Part shown: positions 15,807-24,707 of the stretch, piece by piece
How positions within the stretch are numbered: the first letter of the stretch is position 1
How the letters are laid out: each line of letters begins with the position of its first letter
DNA from: Bacillota bacterium
Lineage (GTDB): Bacteria; Bacillota_I; Bacilli_A; MOL361; Turicibacteraceae
DNA: 48,234 nucleotides
Direction of reading: 5' to 3'
Assembly (NCBI GenBank): GCA_003486705.1
Contig: DNGE01000115.1
Span: 3,012-51,245 of the forward strand
Program-made: the position numbers and the translations under genes
The notes under the pieces: generated by a model
Told to the model about the DNA's origin: nothing
Seen by the model: only the letters and a program-made list of their open reading frames with translations
Database searches by the model: none

Positions 15807-16004
15807 TTAGCTTTGGTTAGATCCGTTTAATTGCGCTTTAGCTTGAGCAATAAGGCGTTTAGTTACCTCACCGCCAACTTTTCCGTTTTCAATCGCTGAA
15901 GCACGAGGTCCAAAATTAACACCTAATTCATTTGCAATTTCGTATTTCATTTGGTCAACAGCTTCTTGAGCACCTGGAACTACAAGTTTATTACGGCTTG
16001 CCAT
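15807..16004 (-). CDS. sasP: alpha/beta-type small acid-soluble spore protein
   Basis: A 65-residue SASP, MASRNKLVVPGAQEAVDQ, with YEIANELGV and GGEVTKRLI. It differs from its neighbours in the middle (FGPRASAIENGKVGGE instead of LGPD...NGSVGGE), the region that contacts DNA. ATG 16004 is 8 bases from AGGAGG; an ATG at 16010 is too close, and a longer frame to 16061 has no support. Furthest upstream of the three tandem genes. Confidence 0.95.
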   Translation of the reverse strand: MASRNKLVVPGAQEAVDQMKYEIANELGVNFGPRASAIENGKVGGEVTKRLIAQAKAQLNGSNQS

Positions 16005-16190
16005 GGTCATCACCTCCTGACAATGATAGCTTGTGTTATTTCGACAAAATAATACATCCAATTATAAAAAAATTATAAAAATGAAGATGGAAACGAAAGG
16101 TTAAATTGAAACTGAATCATTAGATAAATGGAAGTTATCGAACTAAATATATTTAACTTTATTAATATTTGATATAATAGTTAATAAGAT

Positions 16191-16219
16191 AAAAAAAGAT
16201 GCCAAGATTAGTCTGGCAT
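16191..16219 (-). terminator. possible minus-strand terminator hairpin
   Basis: ATGCCA (16199-16204) pairs with TGGCAT (16214-16219); read on the minus strand a run of seven T residues follows. No gene lies on that strand just upstream of it, so its role is unclear; a TATAAT at 16173-16178 on the plus strand places it in the leader of the next gene. Confidence 0.4.
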
Positions 16220-16336
16220 TAAAACAATAACTATTAAAAATGTCAGGAAAAGATAATAAATCAGTTAAAGTGTTTGAAGTTTCTAGCAAAAATAGTTTTA
16301 AATATGGCACCATGATGGAGATAAAGGAGTAAAAAT

Positions 16337-17080
16337 ATGTTAATTGAATCAAATCAAAATGCTAAATACAAACGTTGGATGAAGTTAAAACAAAAAAAAT
16401 ATCGTACACAATTAAATCAATTTATTGTAGAAGGAGAGCACTTAGTAGAAGAAGCAATTTTAGCTAATGCTGTCTGTGAGGTTATTATTAAAGATGGAAA
16501 TCAAGATAAGTTCCAACAACTGACTCAACCGTTTGAAACCTATTATTTAAAGGATAACTTATTTAATGCAATAGCCTCAACAGAAGCACCACAACCTATC
16601 ATGGCAATTTGCCACATTCGTGAACAGTCTTTAACGAATAAGAGTAGATTGTTATTACTTGATCGTGTACAAGATCCAGGGAACTTAGGAACCTTAATTA
16701 GAAGTGCTGTGGCCTTTAATTTTAATGGGGTTATCTTAAGTGAGGGGTGTGTTGATTTGTATAACGAAAAAGTCATCCGATCAACACAAGGTGCTATTTT
16801 TAAGTTACCAATCGAAATTAAGTCTTTAGAAAATGAAGTGAAAAATCTGATGGCAGAAGGCATTTCGGTATACGGAACAAGTCTACAAAATGGATATCCA
16901 CTACAAGAAATTCCATCTGGAGAAAAGATGGCATTTATTTTAGGAAATGAAGGAAGCGGTGTTTCACAAGCACTTCTTGAGCAAACAAAGCAAAATATTT
17001 TCGTTGAAATGAGTAAAAATATCGAATCATTAAATGTTTCAATCGCAGGAAGTATTATAATGCACCATTTTCGTCAATAA
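16337..17080 (+). CDS. TrmH/SpoU-family RNA 2'-O-methyltransferase (YsgA-like)
   Basis: A 247-residue SPOUT methyltransferase. The N-terminal about 95 residues form a substrate-binding domain (QFIVEGEHLVEEA). The knotted S-adenosylmethionine domain follows, with DRVQDPGNLGTLIRSA (motif 1, conserved N and R), FILGNEGSGVS (motif 2) and SLNVSIAGSIIMHHF (motif 3). It probably methylates ribose in 23S rRNA or tRNA; the exact target is not readable. Ribosome binding site AAAGGAG. A YsgA-type gene also lies near an ssp gene in Bacillus, as here. Confidence 0.9.
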   Translation: MLIESNQNAKYKRWMKLKQKKYRTQLNQFIVEGEHLVEEAILANAVCEVIIKDGNQDKFQQLTQPFETYYLKDNLFNAIASTEAPQPIMAICHIREQSLTNKSRLLLLDRVQDPGNLGTLIRSAVAFNFNGVILSEGCVDLYNEKVIRSTQGAIFKLPIEIKSLENEVKNLMAEGISVYGTSLQNGYPLQEIPSGEKMAFILGNEGSGVSQALLEQTKQNIFVEMSKNIESLNVSIAGSIIMHHFRQ

Positions 17081-17138
17081 TAAATGCAGTAGACCTACAT
17101 GCTAGTCAAAGAACTAACACAATTCTTCGGGTTTTTAC

Positions 17139-17213
17139 TTTACTCGATTATTTAGTTGTGTTAAAATATATATACATAGTATGACGTGCGAGAGTGGGAT
17201 ATCCCACTCTTTT
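17139..17213 (+). promoter_or_regulatory. promoter and leader hairpin of the nusA operon
   Basis: TTTACT (17139-17144), 17 bp, TAAAAT (17162-17167). Downstream, AGAGTGGGAT and ATCCCACTCT form a perfect 20-bp inverted repeat (17191-17210) followed by TTTT, 41 bases before rimP. This resembles an attenuator or transcript-stabilising hairpin. Confidence 0.55.
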
Positions 17214-17253
17214 GTATTATGGTCACAATGTTTTTGAAAGAGGTGATGTCCTT

Positions 17254-17721
17254 ATGTCAAATATAGTAGAACAAACTGAAAGCATAGTTTTACCTATCTG
17301 TGAAAACAATAAGGTAGAGTTAGTTGATGTTGAGTACGTCAAAGAAGGTCAAGCATTTTTCTTACGTGTCTATGTTGATACGCCAGAAGGAATTGATATT
17401 GATCAATGTGCTGATGTGGCAGAAGAATTAAGTTTAAAATTAGATGAACTTGATTATATTTCAGATGAATACATACTAGAAGTATCTTCACCAGGTGCTG
17501 AGCGTCCATTGAAAACGAAAGACGCGATATTGCAATCAATTGGTAGCTATGTAAATGTTAGAACATATCAAGCTATTGAAGGTAAAAAAGAATATGAAGG
17601 ATATTTAACTAGTTTTAATGACGATATAATTACAGTAGAAATTATGATTAAGACTCGTAAGAAATCAGTTGAAATACCTTACGATAAAGTTGCAAAAATT
17701 AGACTTGCAATTAAATTTTAA
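17254..17721 (+). CDS. rimP: ribosome maturation factor RimP
   Basis: A 155-residue 30S assembly factor. Typical motifs: VELVDVEYVKEGQ, LRVYVDTPEGIDIDQCADV, and LEVSSPGAERPLK, followed by an SH3-like C-terminal domain. ATG 17254 follows AGAGGTG; the longer frame to 17194 has no ribosome binding site and runs through the leader hairpin. First gene of the conserved rimP-nusA-rnpM-ylxQ-infB-rbfA operon. Confidence 0.95.
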   Translation: MSNIVEQTESIVLPICENNKVELVDVEYVKEGQAFFLRVYVDTPEGIDIDQCADVAEELSLKLDELDYISDEYILEVSSPGAERPLKTKDAILQSIGSYVNVRTYQAIEGKKEYEGYLTSFNDDIITVEIMIKTRKKSVEIPYDKVAKIRLAIKF

Positions 17722-17736
17722 GGAGGATTTATAAGG

Positions 17737-18792
17737 ATGAAAACTAAAGAGTTTTTTATTGCTCTAGACTTACTTGAAAAAGAAAAAGGAATTCCAAAAG
17801 ACATTATTATTGAGGCTTTTGAACATGCTTTAATTAGTGCATACAAGAAAAATTTTAATCAAGCGACAAATGTAAAAGTTGAGATTAATGAAGCAACTGG
17901 AACAGTTAGATTATACACACAAAAAACAGTAGCTGAAGAAGTGGTTAACACTCATGAAGAAATTAGTGTGGAAGAAGCACGTACGATTAATCCAAACTAT
18001 ATGGAAGGCGATATTATCAATTTTGAAATTACGCCAAAAGATTTCGGACGTATTGCAACTCAAACAGCTAAGCAAGTTGTCAAACAACGTATTCGTCAAG
18101 CTGAACGTGACAACTTATTCCAAGAGTTTAAAGACCGTGAAGGTGAAATTGTAACAGGAACTGTTGTGAAGGACGATGGAAAGCATGTCTTCATCAATTT
18201 AGGAAAAGTTGAAGCATTATTACCAATGCGCGAGATTATGAATCCAGATGAAATCCAACCAAATTCTCGTATCAAAGTGTATATCAACAAAATTGAATCA
18301 AAAAACAAAGGACCTATTGTTTATGTTTCACGTCGTGACCCTAATTTAATTAAACGTTTATTTGAATTAGAAGTACCAGAAATTTATGATGGAACTGTTG
18401 AAATTATTTCAGTTGCACGTGATGCTGGAGACCGTACTAAAATCTGTGTATCTTCAGATGATGCTAATGTAGATCCAGTAGGAGCATGTGTTGGACCATC
18501 AGGTCAACGTGTTCATAATATTGTTGAAGAATTAAAAGGTGAGAAAATTGATATTATTCAATATTCAAAAGACCCAGAAATCTTTGTTGCGAACGCTTTA
18601 AGTCCAGCACAAGTTACAAAAGTTGTTGTGGATGAAGATAAAAAAGCAACAGTTGTTTTAGTACCTGATTCACAACTATCTTTAGCTATTGGTAAACGTG
18701 GTCAAAATGCACGTTTAGCAGCACAATTAACAGGATGGAAAATCGACATCAAGCCTGAATCAGAAGCTAAAAACTTTGGCATTTCTTTATAA
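17737..18792 (+). CDS. nusA: transcription termination/antitermination factor NusA
   Basis: A 351-residue protein binding RNA polymerase and nascent RNA. Domain order: N-terminal polymerase-binding domain (1-125), S1 domain (about 135-200, EGEIVTGTVVKDDGKHVFINLGK), then two KH domains with VGPSGQRVHNIVEEL and IGKRGQNARLAAQLTGW. It ends shortly after KH2, without the acidic repeats of enterobacterial NusA, as usual in Firmicutes. AGGAGG precedes the start. Confidence 0.97.
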   Translation: MKTKEFFIALDLLEKEKGIPKDIIIEAFEHALISAYKKNFNQATNVKVEINEATGTVRLYTQKTVAEEVVNTHEEISVEEARTINPNYMEGDIINFEITPKDFGRIATQTAKQVVKQRIRQAERDNLFQEFKDREGEIVTGTVVKDDGKHVFINLGKVEALLPMREIMNPDEIQPNSRIKVYINKIESKNKGPIVYVSRRDPNLIKRLFELEVPEIYDGTVEIISVARDAGDRTKICVSSDDANVDPVGACVGPSGQRVHNIVEELKGEKIDIIQYSKDPEIFVANALSPAQVTKVVVDEDKKATVVLVPDSQLSLAIGKRGQNARLAAQLTGWKIDIKPESEAKNFGISL

Positions 18793-18819
18793 GACGTGTA
18801 AGAATAGGGAGGTCGTACT

Positions 18820-19092
18820 TTGAAACAAAAGAAGATACCGATGAGAAAATGTGTCATTACCGGCGAGCAAAAACCTAAAAGTGAATTAATTCGTATTGTC
18901 CGTTCGACAGAGGGAGAAGTATCAGTTGATTTAACAGGTAAGAAAAATGGTCGTGGGGTCTATTTACATTTAACTCCTGAAGTCGTAACACTCGCTAAAA
19001 AGAAGAACGTACTAAGTAGACATTTAGAAGTAGAAATTCCGGCAAGTATATACGATGAACTTGCCACTTTAGCAGAAAAACAAATGAAATAG
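18820..19092 (+). CDS. rnpM: RNase P modulator RnpM (YlxR)
   Basis: A 90-residue basic protein with the YlxR signature KIPMRKCVITGEQKPKSELIRI and GKKNGRGVYLH. The family binds RNA, and RnpM is described as a modulator of RNase P in Bacillus. It starts with TTG at 18820, supported by GGGAGG 7 bases upstream; there is no in-frame ATG until residue 7. Sits between nusA and ylxQ as in most Firmicutes. Confidence 0.9.
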   Translation: MKQKKIPMRKCVITGEQKPKSELIRIVRSTEGEVSVDLTGKKNGRGVYLHLTPEVVTLAKKKNVLSRHLEVEIPASIYDELATLAEKQMK

Positions 19093-19102
19093 GTGTGATA
19101 CA

Positions 19103-19405
19103 ATGAATAGAAACTGGTTAAATTTTTTAGGTCTTGCTCTTAGTGCGGGAGCGGTTTTAACTGGAGAACAACTCGTTGTTCAAGCCGTTCAAAACAAAAA
19201 AGTGTATCTTGTCATTGTGGCAGAAGATACAGGAGAAAACACATATAAAAAAGTAACTGACAAATGTAAATTTTATAATATTCCATGCATTCAAAAAGCA
19301 CAGAGTGATGAATTAGGACATGCCCTGGGTAAAGATTTTAGAAAAGTAGTTGGGATAACGGATCCGAATTTTGCAAAAGCATTGGTAAAAAAAATGGATG
19401 CATAA
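19103..19405 (+). CDS. ylxQ: L7Ae/L30e-family RNA-binding protein YlxQ
   Basis: A 100-residue protein of the L7Ae/L30e/S12e/Gadd45 fold: LNFLGLALSAGAVLTGEQLVVQAVQNKKVYLVIVAEDT, then YNIPCI. Relatives bind kink-turn RNA. Ten bases separate it from rnpM and it ends 15 bases before infB, so it is read in one operon. Confidence 0.9.
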   Translation: MNRNWLNFLGLALSAGAVLTGEQLVVQAVQNKKVYLVIVAEDTGENTYKKVTDKCKFYNIPCIQKAQSDELGHALGKDFRKVVGITDPNFAKALVKKMDA

Positions 19406-19420
19406 GAGAGAGGTGACGCA

Positions 19421-21523
19421 ATGAGAGTTCACGAATATGCAAAGCAGTTTAATATATCAAGTAAAGAGATTTTGCAATTCTTAGAAGAAAGTAATATCTC
19501 AGTAAAAAGTCATATGTCAGTGTTAGGAGACGATGTTATAGCAATGTTAGATAATAAATACAATGAGGAAAATACAACTATGAGAGAAAATCAATACAAT
19601 GCAGAAAAAGATAGTGTTAATGACACTGAAGATTTATTTAAGTACGACGATTATTTAGAGGTTAAACGCCCACACATTACACAAAAGAAAAAAGGGGCTA
19701 ACTCTAAAAAGAAAAATAAAATTGACAAAGAAGAGCGTATTGCTAACGTTCCATTAAAACAAGATGATGAAGCAAACATCGTTTATTACAGTGATGAATT
19801 AACAGTAGGTGAATTAGCTGAAATGATCGGTAAATCAACGGCTGAAATCATTAAGCAATTATTAATGTTAGGAATGATGGCAACTGTCAACCAAACATTA
19901 GAACGTGATATGGTTGAATTAATTGCATCTGAAGCTGGTTATGAAGTAAAAGATAAAATCTTCACAGACGTTATTGAATTTGAGAAGATTATCCTTGAAG
20001 ATTCAGAAGAAAACTTAGAAAAACGTCCACCAGTTGTTACAATCATGGGACACGTAGACCACGGTAAAACAACATTATTAGATGCAATTCGTAAATCACG
20101 TGTTGTAACTGGAGAAGCGGGTGGTATCACACAACATATCGGTGCCTACCAAGTTGATCACAATGGAAATGTTATTACTTTCTTAGATACACCAGGACAT
20201 GCTGCCTTCACAGCAATGCGTGCACGTGGAGCACAAGTAACAGATATCTGTGTATTAGTTGTTGCGTCGGATGATGGTGTTATGCCACAAACAAAAGAAG
20301 CAATCGATCATGCACGTGCGGCAAATGTTCCAATTATTGTTGCAATCAACAAAATGGATAAGCCAACAGCAAACCCTGATCGCGTTATGCAAGAATTATT
20401 AGAGTTCTCATTAGTTCCTGAGGAGTGGGGAGGAGACACAATCTTCGTAAGATTGTCTGCTTTACAAGGTGAAGGAATTGATGATTTATTAGAAATGATT
20501 AACTTAGTTTCTGAAATGGCTGAGTTAAAAGCGAATCCAAAACGTTTAGCAACAGGTACAGTTATCGAAGCTAAATTAGATAAAGGTCGTGGACCAGTTG
20601 CAACATTATTAGTTGAAAACGGAACATTACGTATTGGAGATTCAATCGTAGTCGGAAGTGTACACGGTCGTGTTCGTGCGATGTTAAATGACTTAGGACA
20701 ACGTTCTGAGATGGCAAGTCCTGCAACACCAGTTGAAATTACTGGATTAAATGATGTACCTTTAGCTGGCGACCCATTCATGGTATTCCCATCAGAAAAA
20801 GAAGCTCGTCAAATTGCTGAGCAACGTTTAAATATGATGCGCGAATTAGGAAATAAACCGTCTAAAGCTGTATCACTTGATGATATCTTTAACCAAATCC
20901 AAGAGGGTGAAGTAAAAGATTTAAATGTTATTATCAAAGGTGATGTTCAAGGTTCAGTTGAAGCATTAAGTGCATCTTTACAAAAAATTGAAGTTGAAGG
21001 TGTTAAAATTAACATCATCCGTGGTTCTGTTGGAACAATCACAGAAACTGATGTAACATTAGCTGCAGCATCTGGAGCTATCATCATCGGATTTAACGTA
21101 CGTCCTACAGCTACTACTCGTCAACAAGCTGAAGCTGAAGGTGTAGATGTTCGTTTACATACGATTATTTATAAAGTAATCGAAGAAATTGAAGCTGCCA
21201 TGAAAGGTATGTTAGATCCAATCTTCGAAGAAAAAGTAACAGGACAATTAGAAATTCGTCAAACGTTCAAAGTATCAAAAGTTGGTACAATTGCTGGATG
21301 TTATGTAACAGATGGAACGGTTGGACGTAACTCAAGTGTTCGTGTTATCCGTGATGGAATTATTGTTTATGATGGTCAATTAAGTTCATTAAAACGTTTC
21401 AAAGATGACGTTAAAGAAGTTAATTATGGTTACGAGTGTGGTATCACAATCGATCGCTATAATGACTTAAAAGAAGGCGATGTCATTGAAGCATACATCA
21501 TGGAAGAAATCAAACGCGCTTAA
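19421..21523 (+). CDS. infB: translation initiation factor IF-2
   Basis: A 700-residue GTPase placing initiator tRNA on the 30S subunit. A short variable N-terminal part (about 1-130) precedes the IF2 N2 domain, the G domain with GHVDHGKT (P loop, starting about residue 210), DTPGHAAF (G3) and NKMD (G4), and then C-terminal domains II to IV. The N-terminal region is short and Lys/Glu-rich, which is common in AT-rich Firmicutes. Ribosome binding site AGAGAGGTGAC. Confidence 0.98.
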   Translation: MRVHEYAKQFNISSKEILQFLEESNISVKSHMSVLGDDVIAMLDNKYNEENTTMRENQYNAEKDSVNDTEDLFKYDDYLEVKRPHITQKKKGANSKKKNKIDKEERIANVPLKQDDEANIVYYSDELTVGELAEMIGKSTAEIIKQLLMLGMMATVNQTLERDMVELIASEAGYEVKDKIFTDVIEFEKIILEDSEENLEKRPPVVTIMGHVDHGKTTLLDAIRKSRVVTGEAGGITQHIGAYQVDHNGNVITFLDTPGHAAFTAMRARGAQVTDICVLVVASDDGVMPQTKEAIDHARAANVPIIVAINKMDKPTANPDRVMQELLEFSLVPEEWGGDTIFVRLSALQGEGIDDLLEMINLVSEMAELKANPKRLATGTVIEAKLDKGRGPVATLLVENGTLRIGDSIVVGSVHGRVRAMLNDLGQRSEMASPATPVEITGLNDVPLAGDPFMVFPSEKEARQIAEQRLNMMRELGNKPSKAVSLDDIFNQIQEGEVKDLNVIIKGDVQGSVEALSASLQKIEVEGVKINIIRGSVGTITETDVTLAAASGAIIIGFNVRPTATTRQQAEAEGVDVRLHTIIYKVIEEIEAAMKGMLDPIFEEKVTGQLEIRQTFKVSKVGTIAGCYVTDGTVGRNSSVRVIRDGIIVYDGQLSSLKRFKDDVKEVNYGYECGITIDRYNDLKEGDVIEAYIMEEIKRA

Positions 21524-21552
21524 TTAATACATTATCTTAAAGGGTGATTAGA

Positions 21553-21906
21553 ATGTCACAAATTAGAATGCAAAAAATCTCTAAACAAATTGAACGTGAT
21601 GTTACAGACATCATTATGAATGACGTAAAAGATAATAAAGTTGGATTCATTACTGTAACAGGTGCTGAAGTAACGAATGATTTATCATTCTGTAAAGTTT
21701 ACTATTCAGTACTTGGTGGTGAAAACCGACGTGATGCAGCCACTCAAGCCTTAAATCGTGCTAAAGGATTTATTCGTACTGAGCTTGGAAAACGTCTTTC
21801 AATCCGAAAAATTCCAGAATTAATCTTTGTCTTTGATGAGTCGATTGAATATGGTAATAAAATTGATCATATGTTAGCTGATCTACGACGTAGCGGAAAA
21901 TTCTAA
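21553..21906 (+). CDS. rbfA: ribosome-binding factor A
   Basis: A 117-residue KH-like factor needed for 16S 5'-end maturation and cold adaptation. Family pattern: RMQKISKQIERDVTDIIMND, VTGAEVTNDLSFCKVYYSV, and the ending PELIFVFDESIEYGNKID. The ATG at 21553 follows AAGGGTG; an upstream in-frame start at 21544 lies within the ribosome binding region. Last gene of the operon; YlxP, present in Bacillus between infB and rbfA, is absent. Confidence 0.95.
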   Translation: MSQIRMQKISKQIERDVTDIIMNDVKDNKVGFITVTGAEVTNDLSFCKVYYSVLGGENRRDAATQALNRAKGFIRTELGKRLSIRKIPELIFVFDESIEYGNKIDHMLADLRRSGKF

Positions 21907-21921
21907 ATTTTAATAAGTGGA

Positions 21922-21964
21922 AAAAAATACGATATAGGTATCACCTATATCGTATTTTTTTATT
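21922..21964 (+). terminator. intrinsic terminator of the nusA operon
   Basis: AAAAATACGATATAGGT pairs with ACCTATATCGTATTTTT around ATC, then more T residues. Confidence 0.93.
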
Positions 21965-22088
21965 TGTTAACTCATATAGTGATTTATGGAATAAAATTAA
22001 GGGTCAATTTTAGTAGGCTTTTGTCATATATTAATAGAGAATAAGTAAAGTTCAGATAAGTTTAAGTTGAGTATTGGGGGGATTGACG

Positions 22089-23927
22089 ATGAAATTTAAA
22101 ATTAAGCATAGGTTTTTAATGCTTGCCATTTTGATGACAATTAGCCAGACTTATTTTTTATATAAGGTATGTTTTAGGCTAGAGGGGACAACTTTAAGTG
22201 AAGAACTCTTAATGTTACTTAATCCGATGAGTGCCATTTTACTAGTTTATAGTATTCATTTATTATTAAAGCCTTCGAAAAGACAATGGGCTATTATCAT
22301 TATTTCTGCTATTTTCTCAACGATAATGGTTGGGAATGCGTTGTTTTATAAATTTTATAATGATGTATTAACACTACCGGTCTTATTACAAAAAGACAAT
22401 TCAGGAGGACTGGGCAGTAGTGTTGCTAATTTATTTGATTTAAAAATTGCTATGTTACTTATTAATATCCCGATCTTATTGTTGGTGAGGAATACCTCGT
22501 ATTTTAGATTAACAAAGCAAAGTAGTCAAACGTTTAAAAGAAGTTATGTTTGTGTCATGGCGGGATTCTATATTGTATCTGAATTATTAGCTTTTAGTAG
22601 GACTCATCAGTTTTTTATTAAAACATATGATCATGAAGAAATTGTTAAAACGAAGGGTCTTTATCAATTTGTAATCTATGATGTCTATTTATCATTAAAT
22701 CAAAAAACACAACATTTATTAGCGAGTGAAGAAGAGTTAATAGAGGTTGAAAAGGAGTTAGGTGATGAACTCAATATCGGTAACCATTTGTTAGAAGGTA
22801 TTGCCGAAGGGAAAAATGTCATTATTATATCTTTAGAATCTCTACAATCATTTGTCATTGGTCTTGAGGTTAATGGTGAAGAAGTAACGCCGTTTTTAAA
22901 TGACTATTTGGAAGAATGTTATTATTTTGATCAATTTTATCAGCAGACAGGGCAAGGTAAAACATCAGATGCTGAATTTATTATTGAAAATTCTTTATTT
23001 GGATCAAGTCGAGGGTCAGCATATTTTGAATATGATTTGAACACCTATGAAAATTTAGGGACTATTTTGAAAGAACAAGGGTATTATACGACTGTTTTTC
23101 ATGCGAATGAGAAAGAATATTGGAATCGCGATGACATGTATGTGGCGCTAGGGATTATGAAATTTTATGATGAAACAGCATATGATGTCACAGAGGAAAA
23201 CAGTATTGGATGGGGGCTAAAAGATGAAGACTTTTTCTTGCAAACGATTGATTATTTAAAGGAACTAGAAGAACCTTTTTACTCGAAGCTCATCACTTTA
23301 ACAAATCATTATCCATTCGAGCTACCAGAGTCGGAATGGTTAATTGAGCCTGCAACAACAGATTCTGATATTGTTAACCGGTATATTACCACGGTGAGGT
23401 ATTTAGATGAATCATTAAAAACGTTTATTGAAACGTTAAAAGAAACAGACCTTTATGACAACTCTATTATCGTCATGTACGGGGATCATTATGGCTTATC
23501 AGAAAGCTATAATGATGGGGTTGCTCAATTACTTGGGAAAAGTGAAATAACAGCGTTAGATTATTTAGATTTGCAAAGAGTGCCGCTTATTATCCATTTA
23601 CCGAGTCAAAAGGAAGGGGCTGTCGTCTCTAAGTTATCAGGACAGGTCGATGTTAAACCAACGTTATTAAATTTATTAGGCTATGGGAAGTTGAGTAAAG
23701 TAAATGTGGGAAGTGATATATTTTCTGCAAATCATGGAAATACTGTTGCTTTTCGAGATGGAAGCTTTATTAATACGGATTATGCCTATGTAAAGGGAAT
23801 TTGTTATGATCGTGGAACTAAAGAAGCTATCGAGAGTAGTTTTTGTGAAGATTTAAAAGAAGAAGTCGTTGAAACATTATCGTTATCAGATTTAATTTTA
23901 AATGGCGATCTGTTGCGGTTTGAATAG
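22089..23927 (+). CDS. ltaS: lipoteichoic acid synthase-like sulfatase-fold phosphoglycerol transferase
   Basis: About 612 residues. The first about 175 hold five membrane helices; the rest is an extracellular alkaline-phosphatase-superfamily domain. The catalytic threonine T292 sits in QTGQGKTSDAEF, the LtaS motif; metal and substrate motifs include SLESLQ, FHANEKEYWNRDDMY, GWGLKDEDFF, LTNHYPF and MYGDHYG. LtaS moves glycerol phosphate from phosphatidylglycerol onto the growing lipoteichoic acid chain. ATG 22089 follows GGGGGG. The N-terminal membrane part looks less conserved than the catalytic domain, so a paralogue such as a primase or stress form is possible. Confidence 0.88.
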   Translation: MKFKIKHRFLMLAILMTISQTYFLYKVCFRLEGTTLSEELLMLLNPMSAILLVYSIHLLLKPSKRQWAIIIISAIFSTIMVGNALFYKFYNDVLTLPVLLQKDNSGGLGSSVANLFDLKIAMLLINIPILLLVRNTSYFRLTKQSSQTFKRSYVCVMAGFYIVSELLAFSRTHQFFIKTYDHEEIVKTKGLYQFVIYDVYLSLNQKTQHLLASEEELIEVEKELGDELNIGNHLLEGIAEGKNVIIISLESLQSFVIGLEVNGEEVTPFLNDYLEECYYFDQFYQQTGQGKTSDAEFIIENSLFGSSRGSAYFEYDLNTYENLGTILKEQGYYTTVFHANEKEYWNRDDMYVALGIMKFYDETAYDVTEENSIGWGLKDEDFFLQTIDYLKELEEPFYSKLITLTNHYPFELPESEWLIEPATTDSDIVNRYITTVRYLDESLKTFIETLKETDLYDNSIIVMYGDHYGLSESYNDGVAQLLGKSEITALDYLDLQRVPLIIHLPSQKEGAVVSKLSGQVDVKPTLLNLLGYGKLSKVNVGSDIFSANHGNTVAFRDGSFINTDYAYVKGICYDRGTKEAIESSFCEDLKEEVVETLSLSDLILNGDLLRFE

Positions 23928-24019
23928 TAAAGACTTTGTTGAAATCCATTTAAATACCTTGTCACGGGCTATAAAAAGATGATAAAATAAGATAAAATTT
24001 GACAGGTTTGGTGACGGGG

Positions 24020-24475
24020 ATGAAACAAAAAAAAATATTTTTTTTAATCATAAGCATCGTGGTAATTGTTTTAGGTTTTGTGTTTATGGGGCAACAAATG
24101 AGTGCGCAACAAACTTTGTCTAATTCGTATGATTTAGAAGAAGGGATTCTTAATGGGGAAGTGATTCAAGATGGAACGCAGATTCATAATCTTTCAAGAT
24201 TAGAGAAGTTTTATCAAAATATGAATCGCAAGATTGATGATTCTATTGTTGTCGTGATTTATCATTCAGCTACTCAGAGTGAGTTGTATGAGTTAATTTA
24301 TACACAAGACCAACTAAAAGTGTATACGGATATTAAAACGGATGATTTAGGTCGGAAAGAGTATAAGATTAAAATGTATACAGGAATTAAAAAAATCCTA
24401 AAAAATAATCAAGTGATTTATAAGTTAGTTAATGAAAAAGGAGAACGTCAATTTTTATCTTATAATCTAAAGTAA
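24020..24475 (+). CDS. exported DUF4362-like protein
   Basis: A 151-residue protein with an N-terminal hydrophobic helix (about residues 6-23) after Lys residues, so secreted or membrane-anchored; no lipobox cysteine is present. The remainder (LEKFYQNMNRKIDDSIVVVIYH, then a beta-rich stretch) resembles, from memory, the DUF4362 domain of small Bacillus lipoproteins. Function unknown. It starts about 90 bases after ltaS in the same direction with only a weak ribosome binding site (GGTGACGGGG), and is followed by a terminator, so it may be co-transcribed with ltaS. Confidence 0.6.
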   Translation: MKQKKIFFLIISIVVIVLGFVFMGQQMSAQQTLSNSYDLEEGILNGEVIQDGTQIHNLSRLEKFYQNMNRKIDDSIVVVIYHSATQSELYELIYTQDQLKVYTDIKTDDLGRKEYKIKMYTGIKKILKNNQVIYKLVNEKGERQFLSYNLK

Positions 24476-24505
24476 TCCTTGCATAATAAGAATAGTTAAG
24501 TTATG

Positions 24506-24545
24506 AAAATCCTAGTTGCGGTTAATGAATGGACTAGGATTTTTG
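24506..24545 (+). terminator. intrinsic terminator after the ltaS pair
   Basis: AAAATCCTAGT (24506-24516) pairs with ACTAGGATTTT (24533-24543) over a 16-base loop, followed by T. Confidence 0.7.
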
Positions 24546-24707
24546 AATTTCTTAAAGCAATATGTTATTGGATAGGCGTTCATTTTTTAGGTGATGCCGC
24601 CTGTTTAGTCAGTGATGGGTGCTTAAAGATAATAGATGGTTAAAAGATAGATAGACGTGATTCTGTAACAAACTCAAATCATGCCGGAAGTAAAGTAGGT
24701 GTCCATG

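Noticed and set aside
16240..16332. 30-codon ORF (MSGKDNKSVKVFEVSSKNSF...) just before the TrmH-family gene
   Set aside because: No ribosome binding site before its ATG; its end overlaps the ribosome binding site of the next gene. Conservation would be needed to accept it.
16143..16352. 69-codon minus-strand ORF upstream of the TrmH-family gene
   Set aside because: It is in AT-rich leader DNA and contains the hairpin at 16191-16219; no ribosome binding site or family.
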